Of a DNA stretch of 39,664 nt, positions 14,874 to 22,215 are shown piece after piece; the stretch's first letter is position 1, and each line of letters opens with the position of its first letter. The stretch is taken from IMG/VR virus record IMGVR_UViG_3300023292_000021, positions 1 through 39,664 of that record. One strand, written 5' to 3'. Origin of the DNA: a virus. The position numbers were made by a program, and so were the translations under genes. The notes under the pieces were generated by a model. It did not search any database, was not told the DNA's origin, and worked only from the letters and a program-made list of their open reading frames with translations.

Positions 14874-14888
14874 AAAAAATAAATAAAA

Positions 14889-15323
14889 ATGTTAGCAAGA
14901 GTAATCAGATTCGCGTCAAAAGCTCATGGTGGACAAGTTCGCCGGAACGGAGATCCCTTTGTTTGTCATTTGTACCATGTGGCAAACGAGCTAGAAGGAA
15001 AAAATCAGAAAATTTTAGCGATACTCCACGACGTTGTTGAAAAAACCGAAAAAACATGGAAAGACGTTTTTGATTATTTGTCTGAGATATATTCAAAAGA
15101 AAGATCAATGATTTTATCGGAGGGTCTCAATGCTATCTCGAAAGCGGAAGATGAAACATACGATTATTATATTGCAAGGTGTGGAAAAAATGATTTGGCC
15201 AGGGAGGTTAAAATTTGCGATATAAAAGATAATTTGAAGGACTGTAAGGAGCACAAACGGAAAGAATACACGGAAGCACTCGCATTCCTAGAACATATTT
15301 CTGATATGAAGCAACCCTTTTAA
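14889..15323 (+). CDS. HD-domain (p)ppGpp-hydrolase-like protein (MESH1/SpoT-type)
   Basis: A 144-aa stand-alone HD hydrolase. The signature is clear: KAHGGQVRRNGDPFVCHLYHVA supplies His27, ILHDVVEKTEKTW holds the His47-Asp48 pair, and VKICDIKDNL holds Asp111. This is the pattern of the RelA/SpoT hydrolase domain and of MESH1-like single-domain enzymes, which remove the 3' pyrophosphate of (p)ppGpp using Mn2+. No synthetase domain is attached. A phage could use it to cancel the host's stringent response. It shares cassette 2 with the tRNA-like RNA. Substrate is inferred from the family. Confidence 0.8.
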   Translation: MLARVIRFASKAHGGQVRRNGDPFVCHLYHVANELEGKNQKILAILHDVVEKTEKTWKDVFDYLSEIYSKERSMILSEGLNAISKAEDETYDYYIARCGKNDLAREVKICDIKDNLKDCKEHKRKEYTEALAFLEHISDMKQPF

Positions 15324-15324
15324 T

Positions 15325-15353
15325 TTGCAAAAACATTAAACATTGTTTAATAT
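15325..15353 (+). promoter_or_regulatory. Operator-promoter cassette 3
   Basis: TTGCAA (15325-15330), 17-base spacer, TAATAT (15348-15353), with a perfect palindrome TTAAAC-ATT-GTTTAA. The next ATG (15365) is 11 bases after the -10. It should drive the block of overlapping small genes to 17037. Confidence 0.75.
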
Positions 15354-15364
15354 CTGATTACACC

Positions 15365-15556
15365 ATGAAAACAAAAACAAATTTATTCGGATCTTCACGA
15401 AACGAAAAACTGATCTCGAAGCTAGAAAGCCAAAAAAAAATTAACTGGTTTCTTCGAAAGATCAATGTATTCGGCAGAGTGTTTTTTCAAATAAATAAAG
15501 CAACGTTTGGTGAATCTATGGTTCGGCCAGTCTTTTCTAATCGAAAAATAACATGA
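15365..15556 (+). CDS. Small basic protein, 63 aa
   Basis: Unrecognised; basic and helical at the start (NEKLISKLESQKKINWFLRK). It is the first gene behind cassette 3 and has a four-base ATGA overlap with the next gene. Aromatic and basic residues in the middle (INVFGRVFFQINKATFGE) suggest nucleic-acid or membrane contact, but this is weak. Confidence 0.6.
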   Translation: MKTKTNLFGSSRNEKLISKLESQKKINWFLRKINVFGRVFFQINKATFGESMVRPVFSNRKIT

Positions 15557-15729
15557 TTGATTTCTCATTGGTTCGAAGGGACGGTTTTTTAAATCCGAGA
15601 AAAGCTACTACAGCAAATATTTCTCCTGGACTTTATCGTTTCTTTGAATTGATGGCTGACAAAGATCGTTTTATTAAATTGAATCGGGCAGAGCAAAAAA
15701 ACTTTAATAAAAAATGCCAAAATGACTAG
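15553..15729 (+). CDS. Small protein, 58 aa
   Basis: ATG 15553 overlaps the stop of the previous gene (ATGA). The product, starting IDFSLVRRDGFLNPRK and ending NRAEQKNFNKKCQND, is basic and has no recognised family. The tight overlap with both neighbours supports it as a real gene of the operon. Confidence 0.6.
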   Translation: MIDFSLVRRDGFLNPRKATTANISPGLYRFFELMADKDRFIKLNRAEQKNFNKKCQND

Positions 15730-15883
15730 ATGTGCTACATGCGGAAAAGAGTATGGATTCAAAATTAGATACAACCGGATTGTTCCTCAACAGACTTCGT
15801 CTGGAACGAAGAGAACGGAGAAGGTAGAAACTCGCCAATTGCTTTGGTGCTGTAGAAACCCAGTAAAATGCATAGATTCGTAG
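15722..15883 (+). CDS. Zinc-ribbon miniprotein, 53 aa
   Basis: ATG 15722 overlaps the previous stop. Cys pairs RCATCGK (Cys4, Cys7) and WCCRNPVKC (Cys43, 44, 50) suggest a zinc ribbon. The central part is basic (TSSGTKRTEKVETRQLL). It continues a run of small Cys-rich proteins. Probably a nucleic-acid-binding accessory protein; function unknown. Confidence 0.6.
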   Translation: MTRCATCGKEYGFKIRYNRIVPQQTSSGTKRTEKVETRQLLWCCRNPVKCIDS

Positions 15884-16041
15884 AAATACCGATGCCGGTA
15901 CCATGTAAGTTTTGCGGGAGGATTCTTCGGAGCAAAAAAAGCATAATAAAAAGATCCGGCAGGAAGTGTGCAAAAAACCAACAAACAAATATTTATAATT
16001 TCATCAAAAATGATCACAGTAGCGAGAGAACTAAAAAATAA
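15868..16041 (+). CDS. Zinc-binding miniprotein, 57 aa (DUF6011-like)
   Basis: ATG 15868 overlaps the previous gene. PCKFCGRILRSKKSIIKRSG followed by KCAKN gives a Cys-x-x-Cys pair and a third Cys, the layout of the short DUF6011 zinc-finger proteins common in phages. The remainder is basic and polar. The gene ends within the start of the next one. Confidence 0.6.
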   Translation: MHRFVEIPMPVPCKFCGRILRSKKSIIKRSGRKCAKNQQTNIYNFIKNDHSSERTKK

Positions 16042-16207
16042 AGACAAGGAGTCTTTGGCCAAAATATATTTTTTTTATGGATATCAAAACTCGGTATTTA
16101 GCAAAGCATTTCTGGATGAAGTAAAATATAATAATCCAATAAACGTTTTAATACAAATGGGGTTTGAGCCAGTAGGTGATCATACTTGGGTAAAAAATAA
16201 CAAATGA
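16010..16207 (+). CDS. Small protein, 65 aa
   Basis: I place the start at ATG 16010, since a frame from 15968 would overlap the previous gene by 70 bases. The product has a helix (ITVARELKNKDKESLAKIYFF) and a C-terminal fold ending MGFEPVGDHTWVKN. No family recognised. It ends four bases into the next start. Confidence 0.6.
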   Translation: MITVARELKNKDKESLAKIYFFYGYQNSVFSKAFLDEVKYNNPINVLIQMGFEPVGDHTWVKNNK

Positions 16208-16443
16208 AACTAACAATTGAACAGATTCGGAAAAACGACAACATTCCTACTTCTGAAATTGAACAGGATATTGCGGAAACGCAAAAAGAGATTGACGATT
16301 ACAAAGAAGAACTTGCCACGTTGATGAAAAGACCATCAGAAAACAAATTGAGGATCTTTGTTTTGAGGGGAGAAATATTATTACGAAAAGATTTTATTGA
16401 AAACTTGCAATGCATTTTAAATTACCGAAAAGAAAATGACTGA
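16204..16443 (+). CDS. Coiled-coil protein, 79 aa
   Basis: Two helices with heptad spacing, ISEIEQDIAETQKEIDDYKEEL-like (about residues 17-39) and LRGEILLRKDFIENLQCIL (about 53-71), joined by a Pro-Ser turn. This resembles a small helical hairpin protein. It overlaps both neighbours and so is translated as part of the operon. Confidence 0.65.
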   Translation: MKLTIEQIRKNDNIPTSEIEQDIAETQKEIDDYKEELATLMKRPSENKLRIFVLRGEILLRKDFIENLQCILNYRKEND

Positions 16444-16870
16444 AGAAAATTCCGGTATCGAAAGACGAGAGAGAAAGTTCAGAATGGTTGGTAGAAACAT
16501 AAAATTCGATAAAATAGAGATATCGAAACCATTAACAACTAAGGACTTGTTATTGGGAAGATATCCAAGTTTCTTTTCGTTGGGGAATAGGGAGGATGGT
16601 GGGAATTGTGAATTTATTGCAGAAATAGACTACACAGGACTTAAAGACGAAAACGGAGTTGGGATTTACGAGGGGAATATCGTAAAAGCAGTTGCTGAAA
16701 ATCAATTCAAAGATGAGGATCTAATTTCTGATGTTATTTTTAAAACAGATCTCCAATGGCAAATACGAAGAGGAAAAAAGTATGAGCATGGTCTTCCTTT
16801 GGTTTGGGGAGGGTGGGTGTCAATAGAAATTATCGGGAACATATTTGAAAATAAAGACCTTTTAAAATGA
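16436..16870 (+). CDS. YopX-family phage protein
   Basis: A 144-aa protein with YopX-family hallmarks: a signature middle part (YTGLKDENGVGIYEGNIV) and a C-terminus WGGWVSIEIIGNIFENKDLL that matches the family's usual EIIGNIxEN ending. YopX proteins are small beta proteins frequent in phages of many hosts; their job is unknown. The first 30 residues are basic and polar. The gene is followed by an ATGA overlap to the SWIM-finger gene. Confidence 0.85.
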   Translation: MTEENSGIERRERKFRMVGRNIKFDKIEISKPLTTKDLLLGRYPSFFSLGNREDGGNCEFIAEIDYTGLKDENGVGIYEGNIVKAVAENQFKDEDLISDVIFKTDLQWQIRRGKKYEHGLPLVWGGWVSIEIIGNIFENKDLLK

Positions 16871-17037
16871 GCGAAAAACCATTAATAAAACGAGCATTTC
16901 AAAGCGTATCAAATCCCGACGTGTTCCATCACGCATACGTTTTTGAAACTCACGATACTTGCGACTGCCCCGGCTTTGCGTTCAGAAGGAAATGTCGGCA
17001 CATAACAAAATTAAAAGAAATGTTGCGAAGCAGGTAG
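16867..17037 (+). CDS. SWIM zinc-finger miniprotein, 56 aa
   Basis: ATG 16867 overlaps the YopX stop. Residues 32-45 (CDCPGFAFRRKCRH) form the C-x-C then C-x-H pattern of a SWIM zinc finger, a domain often attached to nucleic-acid enzymes. Here it is alone. The preceding HHAYVFETHDT segment gives the beta part of the fold. Probably binds DNA, RNA or a protein partner; unproven. Confidence 0.65.
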   Translation: MSEKPLIKRAFQSVSNPDVFHHAYVFETHDTCDCPGFAFRRKCRHITKLKEMLRSR

Positions 17038-17044
17038 TTCTTTT

Positions 17045-17095
17045 ACATCTCGGGCAGAAATTTACTTTATACGAAAAACTCTCCGCCCGAGACGT
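17045..17095. other. Long hairpin with 11-bp arms
   Basis: ACATCTCGGGC (17045-17055) is complementary to GCCCGAGACGT (17085-17095) with one mismatch. The mismatch would be a G-U pair if the minus strand were transcribed. The 29-base loop is AT-rich. There is no T-run, so it is not a standard terminator. The arms are G+C-rich against an AT-rich background. Confidence 0.5.
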
Positions 17096-17107
17096 AAGCG
17101 AAAAACA

Positions 17108-17239
17108 ATGCTAATAAAAACATCAGAAACGGTGATAATTGTTCTCGAGGATCTTTTAAAAGAATGTTCCGGTGGCGGAAAATTGCGGGAACTCATTCAG
17201 AAAAAGATCGAAGAGCTTAAAAAGTCGAATAAGATTTGA
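17108..17239 (+). CDS. Small helical protein, 43 aa
   Basis: ATG 17108 to TGA 17237-17239, which overlaps the -35 of cassette 4. It encodes two predicted helices, VIIVLEDLLKECS and LRELIQKKIEELKKS, separated by GGG. No family is recognised. It could be a small oligomerising or anti-host peptide. Confidence 0.5.
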   Translation: MLIKTSETVIIVLEDLLKECSGGGKLRELIQKKIEELKKSNKI

Positions 17240-17264
17240 CAAAACATTAAACAACCTTTAATAT
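17236..17264 (+). promoter_or_regulatory. Operator-promoter cassette 4 (recT)
   Basis: TTGACA (17236-17241), 17-base spacer, TAATAT (17259-17264). The palindrome has decayed to TTAAAC-AAC-CTTTAA, so this promoter may be less tightly controlled. The recT ATG lies 16 bases after the -10. Confidence 0.7.
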
Positions 17265-17280
17265 TTAGGAAACCAAAAAC

Positions 17281-18087
17281 ATGACAGAAGAAAAATCGAT
17301 CACGTTAAAATCATTCTTGGAGGACACCGTGGCAATGAACAAAATGTCAGAAGTTTTGGGGAGGAATGCTCAAAGTTTTGTTACGACTATTCTGCAAATC
17401 GTGGCAATGAACGACTTGCTCAAAAAGGCAACCTTTGCTTCTGTTTATGGAGCGGCACTCACGGCGGCAACGATGAAGCTTCCAATTAATCCGAATTTGG
17501 GATTCGCATATATTGTCCCATACAACAACAGGAAGACGAAAAAACAGGAGGCGCAATTCCAAATGGGATGGAAGGGGTTTGTTCAACTGGCGCAAAGGAC
17601 GGGAGAATTCAAAAGCGTAAACACGGCGGAAATATACGAAAACCAATTCGAAAGCGTTGATCTGCTAACTGGAGAAATAAAACTAAAAAACGAAGCGCCA
17701 GTTGGTAAGATTGTTGGATATATCTCTCATTTTTCACTTACTAATGGATTTCAAAAATCTCTTTATGTGACAAAAGAAGAAATGGAAAAACACGCTAAAA
17801 AGTATTCACAAAGTTACAAAAAAGGATTTGGTGTTTGGGCAGATGGCGAAGACGGATTTAATGCGATGGCAAAAAAAACAGTCCTTAAACACTTACTGGC
17901 AAAATATGCTCCACTCTCAATCGAAATGCAAACAGCGATTCAGGCGGACCAAGCGGTTGTTGGCGAAAACGATTCTGAATTCGAATACCCAGACAATGAT
18001 CACGAAATCCCAAGCCCAGAAGAAAAAAAGAAAGAGCTTCGTGATAAAAAGAAGGACGGCGATTTGCTAATGCCCGAAATGCCATAA
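17281..18087 (+). CDS. recT: RecT-family single-strand annealing protein
   Basis: A 268-aa RecT/Beta-like recombinase. Key segments are GAALTAATMKLPINPNLGFA, the diagnostic LPINPNLGFAYIVPYN core of the RecT family, and KKQEAQFQMGWKGFVQLAQR. The C-terminal half includes AMAKKTVLKHLLAKYAPLS, the RecT terminal helix. The last 40 residues are acidic and disordered, a probable tail for a single-strand-binding partner. The adjacent nuclease-FtsK gene would supply the exonuclease function that RecE or lambda Exo performs elsewhere. Acts in homologous repair and replication intermediates. Confidence 0.9.
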   Translation: MTEEKSITLKSFLEDTVAMNKMSEVLGRNAQSFVTTILQIVAMNDLLKKATFASVYGAALTAATMKLPINPNLGFAYIVPYNNRKTKKQEAQFQMGWKGFVQLAQRTGEFKSVNTAEIYENQFESVDLLTGEIKLKNEAPVGKIVGYISHFSLTNGFQKSLYVTKEEMEKHAKKYSQSYKKGFGVWADGEDGFNAMAKKTVLKHLLAKYAPLSIEMQTAIQADQAVVGENDSEFEYPDNDHEIPSPEEKKKELRDKKKDGDLLMPEMP

Positions 18088-18092
18088 AAGAG

Positions 18093-18121
18093 TTGACTAT
18101 GCATTAAACATCGTTTAAGAT
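18093..18121 (+). promoter_or_regulatory. Operator-promoter cassette 5 (nuclease-FtsK fusion)
   Basis: TTGACT (18093-18098), 17-base spacer, TAAGAT (18116-18121), with a perfect TTAAAC-ATC-GTTTAA palindrome. The ATG follows 13 bases after the -10. The fusion gene thus has its own promoter, separate from recT. Confidence 0.8.
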
Positions 18122-18134
18122 AATTAAAACAAAA

Positions 18135-20129
18135 ATGAATCTATTTAAAGAATTGTCACCGGAAAAATACGAGGAAGTCGCAAGTAATTTTTTGATTAAC
18201 AGTTTCAGTTATTCTGGACTTTCTACTTTTTCTCGGCACGAAAAAGTTTTTGAAAAGGAATATATTTATGGAGAATATGGGAAGAAATCAGCGTCTTCGG
18301 TTGGTGGGAATGCCTATCACAATGCGCTTGAACAATTCTTTTTAAACAAAAAAGACGGAAAAAAAGACTTAGATCTTGTTGATTTGCAACAAATAGCTTT
18401 TGATTATGTCGATTCTATTACGGCCAATAAGTGGAAGATCCAAAAAACAACTCCATCTGTGGAGGATTGTATTATTGAAGCAAATAAAATTGTCACAAAG
18501 ACTTTGGAGAATTTTCTCGGGGAGCTAGAAGCTTATGAAGATCTTGAAATTCTCGAAGTAGAGTTGAAATTTGATGAATTTGTGACAATCAATGGTGTTG
18601 ACATTCCTCTGCCAATTCACGGGAAAATTGACATAGTTGCAAAGACGAAGGACGGAAAAATTGTTGTGATAGATCATAAATCAGGAAAAAAACACACAGC
18701 AGAAAGTGATCAGCAGTTTGTTTATTGCAAACAGGGGATTTTATACGTCCTCGGATATGAAGCTTTTTCTGGTAGAAAAGTTGACGAGTTTTGGTTCGTT
18801 GAAAACAAAATTTCGAAATACAAAAACGGAGCGAAACAACTCCAAGTACTGAAAACAGAAATAAATGATGACACTAGAAAATTGTACGAAGCGCAAGTGT
18901 ACGAGCCTTTGCGGAGAATGCTTGAGGCGACCAGCAATCCTGATTATGTTTATTTGATCAACGACGGCGACAACTGGACAAGTAAAGCAGAAATTTACGA
19001 ATTTTGGGCCAAGACAATGATTGCCGAAATTGAAGAGTTCAACGTTCCAGAAAACAAACGAGACATAATTGCAAAACGACTTAATAAAATCAGAGATGCT
19101 TCTTTGGTAGCAATTTCTCCAAAAGTTATCAAAACTTTTCAAAAAAATGCATCAGCTTTTATCACTTATGATTTATCAAACAAAAACATGACAAACCAAG
19201 AAAAAATTCAGCACCGGCTTCGATCTTTCAATCTTCCTGCACAAGTGGCGCATAAATTCGAAGGGTACTCGAGCGATACTTACTTGCTCGAAATACAGGC
19301 TGGAACAAAACTCACCGCTATTTACAAGCACAGATTGGACATTGCGAACGCTCTCGGAGTCGAGAGCGTTAGGATGGAATCAAATCTGTTTGTCTACGAA
19401 GGAAAATCTTATTTTGTTATCGAAGCATCGAAAAAAAGAGAGAAAGATTTATTTTTTGACGAAAAATATTTAAAAGATAGTAAAATTCCGGTTGGATTGA
19501 ATAATTTTGGAGAAACTGTGGTTTGGGATTTGAAAAACGAATCGACCCCAAATGCACTAGTTTGCGGATCAGTCGGGTCCGGGAAATCTGTTTGGCTTCG
19601 GAGCACGATAGAGTATGCCAAGCTTTGCGGAGTAGAGAATTTTGTAATTTTTGACCCGAAGTTTGAGTTTTTGGAATATAAAAAAGAATCTAACTTTGAA
19701 GTTTTCAATGAGATCGAAGATTGCCAAATAAAAATGATGCTGCTTATTGATGATATGGAGAGAAGAATAAGAAATCACGAGAAAAAAATGACGATGGTAA
19801 TTTTTGACGAATTTGCCGATGCGGTTTTGCAATCTAAAATTAAAGGAGGTTCGAACATTGAAGAATCAATGAGAATGCTTTTGCAAAAAGGTCGATCGTC
19901 AGGATTTAGAGTAATCGCCGCGACTCAAAGGGCATCAGTCAAAGTTATCACCGGAGATGCTAAAGTGAATTTCCCGGTTCAAATTTGCTTCCGGGTGCCA
20001 AAGGAAATCGATTCAAAAGTTGTTCTTGATGAGCCAGGGGCAGAAAGTTTGGCCGGGCAGGGGGACGGATTAATCAACAGCCCAGAGTATCCGAGCTTAA
20101 TAAGGTTTCAAGGTTTTTTTATTAAATAA
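18135..20129 (+). CDS. PD-(D/E)XK nuclease fused to an FtsK-type DNA translocase
   Basis: A 664-aa single polypeptide with two enzyme halves. Residues 25-260 carry a RecB/Cas4-like nuclease: His62 in GNAYHNALEQFF, Asp166 in HGKIDIVAK, Asp180 and Lys182 in VVIDHKSG, and a Gln...Tyr helix (QFVYCKQGILYVLGY). Residues of about 345-660 carry an FtsK/SpoIIIE-like module: a beta domain (YLLEIQAGTKLTAIYKHRLD), Walker A GSVGSGKS (478-485), Walker B VIFDEF with Asp558 and Glu559, and the sensor ATQRASVKVITGDAKVNF. The nuclease may degrade one strand and the motor could pull DNA. The arrangement parallels HerA-NurA end-resection pairs but is one gene, next to RecT. Domain reading is firm; substrate and direction are inferred. 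Confidence 0.85.
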   Translation: MNLFKELSPEKYEEVASNFLINSFSYSGLSTFSRHEKVFEKEYIYGEYGKKSASSVGGNAYHNALEQFFLNKKDGKKDLDLVDLQQIAFDYVDSITANKWKIQKTTPSVEDCIIEANKIVTKTLENFLGELEAYEDLEILEVELKFDEFVTINGVDIPLPIHGKIDIVAKTKDGKIVVIDHKSGKKHTAESDQQFVYCKQGILYVLGYEAFSGRKVDEFWFVENKISKYKNGAKQLQVLKTEINDDTRKLYEAQVYEPLRRMLEATSNPDYVYLINDGDNWTSKAEIYEFWAKTMIAEIEEFNVPENKRDIIAKRLNKIRDASLVAISPKVIKTFQKNASAFITYDLSNKNMTNQEKIQHRLRSFNLPAQVAHKFEGYSSDTYLLEIQAGTKLTAIYKHRLDIANALGVESVRMESNLFVYEGKSYFVIEASKKREKDLFFDEKYLKDSKIPVGLNNFGETVVWDLKNESTPNALVCGSVGSGKSVWLRSTIEYAKLCGVENFVIFDPKFEFLEYKKESNFEVFNEIEDCQIKMMLLIDDMERRIRNHEKKMTMVIFDEFADAVLQSKIKGGSNIEESMRMLLQKGRSSGFRVIAATQRASVKVITGDAKVNFPVQICFRVPKEIDSKVVLDEPGAESLAGQGDGLINSPEYPSLIRFQGFFIK

Positions 20130-20139
20130 TCAATATAAA

Positions 20140-20571
20140 ATGAAAGCAAAGCTTCAGAAATTAGCGGCAAACAAAGACCGTCAAGACTCATTGCAATTTC
20201 AACTAAACAAAGATCAGGTTGAGGAATTAATGGAACTCCGGAGATACGACAATGTGTTCGTTGAGTATGAGAGTGATCAGTCTACAATGCTAATCGGAGC
20301 AACCGAGGAGGATCACGATATGGACCAAGTTGGTGCGGAGAGAATTGATGAGATGAAAGATGAGGCGGCAGGTGTGATTTTTCCAAAATTGAGATTTCAG
20401 TCAACAAACACATCGATGTCCGTTTGTGTTTTGGAAGATGGATGGATCGTCACGATCACAATCTCTTTTGAAGATCCGAAAGTATTAGATCATGTAATTT
20501 CGCACAAATTGCGTGACAAAATGGTCACTCTGAAATTCACGGAGGGGAGCAATCCATTTGTTAATAAATAA
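20140..20571 (+). CDS. Unknown protein, 143 aa
   Basis: Unrecognised. Starts with a helix (KAKLQKLAANKDRQDSLQF), followed by beta-rich blocks ending KMVTLKFTEGSNP. It sits between the nuclease-FtsK fusion and a zinc-finger gene, so it belongs to the recombination block. No catalytic motif is visible. Confidence 0.6.
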   Translation: MKAKLQKLAANKDRQDSLQFQLNKDQVEELMELRRYDNVFVEYESDQSTMLIGATEEDHDMDQVGAERIDEMKDEAAGVIFPKLRFQSTNTSMSVCVLEDGWIVTITISFEDPKVLDHVISHKLRDKMVTLKFTEGSNPFVNK

Positions 20572-20573
20572 AA

Positions 20574-20894
20574 ATGACAGTGTGGTCAAGAAACAAAATC
20601 AGAAACTTTAAAAACGACTTATCGGAGCAGGATAGGATTGGCGGGGTTGGGAAATTATTCATCCCTTTCGCTTTGGACGGCTGGAGACGGGCAAGGTGTA
20701 CAGGGTGCAATAAAATATTCTATACAAAGCCAATGACACACTTTGTTTATAGAAGCAGGTTCAGAAGCAATAAAATTTGTTGTGAGTGCGACCAATTTGA
20801 AAGAGATTGGAAAAGAATGGGCACATCGGAGGATGACAAAGTTTTTGCAGAAAGAAACAAAGCTCATGGAATAATAATTAAAAAAACGAAATGA
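20574..20894 (+). CDS. Zinc-ribbon protein, 106 aa
   Basis: CTGCNKIF (about residues 42-49) and CCECDQF (about 69-75) give two Cys-x-x-Cys pairs, forming a treble-clef or zinc ribbon. The intervening stretch (YTKPMTHFVYRSRFRSNK) is basic and aromatic. It ends in an ATGA overlap with the HNH gene. Likely nucleic-acid binding in recombination. Confidence 0.6.
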   Translation: MTVWSRNKIRNFKNDLSEQDRIGGVGKLFIPFALDGWRRARCTGCNKIFYTKPMTHFVYRSRFRSNKICCECDQFERDWKRMGTSEDDKVFAERNKAHGIIIKKTK

Positions 20895-21388
20895 CAGCTC
20901 GAGAAGATGAAAACTGGCACAAAGAAGTTTGCAGTCTTGCGCATTATGTTTGCCAAGTTTGCTTGAGGGATTTCAGTTCAAATTATTTTTTTAATGAAAA
21001 AGGAAAAAATCAATATGTTTGTGGGCATCATTTGCAAGGAAAAAAAGCGCATCCGAAACTGAGGTTGAAAATTAGTAATGGGATTTGCACTTGTGATTCG
21101 GCAGATACGCAGTGCCACAAACTTTTAGAAAAGAAGACAATGACATTAGAGCAAGCTAGGAATACAGTGAAAAACATCCTATCGGCAAAGAAAGCATCTC
21201 TAAAGAATGACTTTAAAAAAATAGATGAAGGTTATAAAAAAAAGAAGATAGAAAAATTTTGGGGAGCAACGAAACCCCCGGCAAGAATGCCGAAATCAAC
21301 AGATGGCAAAAAAAAGAAAGTTAAAAACAAGGTGAAGCTTGATAGATATTGGGACAAGGAGAAGCAGAGGGTGGTTTTTATAAAATGA
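20891..21388 (+). CDS. HNH-type endonuclease-like protein
   Basis: A 165-aa protein. The zinc-binding part is VCQVCLRDF (about residues 20-28), the HH pair in YVCGHHLQGK (about 43-52), and LRLKISNGICTCDSADTQCHK, which corresponds to the usual P-x-L-R...N-G-x-x-L-C...C-H end of phage HNH folds. The C-terminal third is Lys-rich and probably binds DNA. The nuclease could cut recombination or replication intermediates. A homing role is the alternative, but there is no sign of intron insertion. Confidence 0.7.
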   Translation: MTAREDENWHKEVCSLAHYVCQVCLRDFSSNYFFNEKGKNQYVCGHHLQGKKAHPKLRLKISNGICTCDSADTQCHKLLEKKTMTLEQARNTVKNILSAKKASLKNDFKKIDEGYKKKKIEKFWGATKPPARMPKSTDGKKKKVKNKVKLDRYWDKEKQRVVFIK

Positions 21389-21391
21389 ACA

Positions 21392-21420
21392 TTGACTTTC
21401 TATTAAACATCGTTTAATAT
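21392..21420 (+). promoter_or_regulatory. Operator-promoter cassette 6 (replication genes)
   Basis: TTGACT (21392-21397), 17-base spacer, TAATAT (21415-21420), with a perfect TTAAAC-ATC-GTTTAA palindrome. ATG 21430 is only nine bases after the -10, so the initiator mRNA should be leaderless or nearly so. Confidence 0.8.
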
Positions 21421-21429
21421 TCCATCACC

Positions 21430-22215
21430 ATGAAAAACAACATTTCTTATTTCCGGCACGAAACGGAATCATACAGAAACGTAAAATTCAAAACACTTCG
21501 GTTAAAATTCGGATGGGAGGGAGAAGGGCGTTTCTGGGCATTAAACAGCATGATTGCAGATTCAAACGATTGTCGGCTAGATTTGGGAAAGAAGTTCGTG
21601 AAAGCCGACGTGGCGACAGAGTTAGGGATCTCGCTTGAAGAGTTTGATGAATTTATTGAATATTTAAAAGACGAGTGCGAACTTCTTGTTTCAGATGGCG
21701 ATACGATAACAACAAAAGATGTTCAGGAGGTTTTTCAACAGGTAATGAAAAAGAGGAATCGTGATCGAAGAACTTATGAAAAGACAGCGAAAGCGATTGT
21801 TCCGAGTGTGGAAACTAAAAAACCGATAGCGGAAAAGAAGAAATCAGCAACGAAAACAATAAAAAAGACAATTGAAAAAGGACTAATGCTTTTAATAGAA
21901 ACAGATTACCCGCGAGTAAACAAATTAAAATCTCCACTGACTGAGGATCAAGCAAAAAAACTTGAGACTGAGTTTGAGCCAGAAGCAATTCTTGATGTTC
22001 TTTCGGGAATGGAAAACAAGGCGGATCTTTTGAAGAAATATACTTCGGCAAATTTAACGATGAGAAATTGGCTGGATAGAAGGGGGACCGGAAAAAAAAC
22101 AGATTGGGAAAACTTATCCCTAGAAGAAGGAAAAAAAATGTTATCAGATCCAAAGAGTGCAGAGCTTTTACAACTTCGTAATCCTGAATTATTTTTCAAA
22201 TGTCAAAATCAATAG
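21430..22215 (+). CDS. Replication initiator / helicase loader (Lin1244-like N-terminus)
   Basis: A 261-aa protein with the DUF4373/Lin1244-like N-terminus of phage replication proteins. It has the start (NNISYFRHETESYRNVK), and KFGWEGEGRFWALNSMIAD with the ELGISLEEFDEFIEYLKDECELL winged-helix part. A Lys/Thr-rich linker follows, then a DnaD-like C-terminal part (NLTMRNWLDRR). The gene overlaps the DnaB-like helicase by 16 bases. It would recruit the helicase to the phage origin. Confidence 0.75.
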   Translation: MKNNISYFRHETESYRNVKFKTLRLKFGWEGEGRFWALNSMIADSNDCRLDLGKKFVKADVATELGISLEEFDEFIEYLKDECELLVSDGDTITTKDVQEVFQQVMKKRNRDRRTYEKTAKAIVPSVETKKPIAEKKKSATKTIKKTIEKGLMLLIETDYPRVNKLKSPLTEDQAKKLETEFEPEAILDVLSGMENKADLLKKYTSANLTMRNWLDRRGTGKKTDWENLSLEEGKKMLSDPKSAELLQLRNPELFFKCQNQ

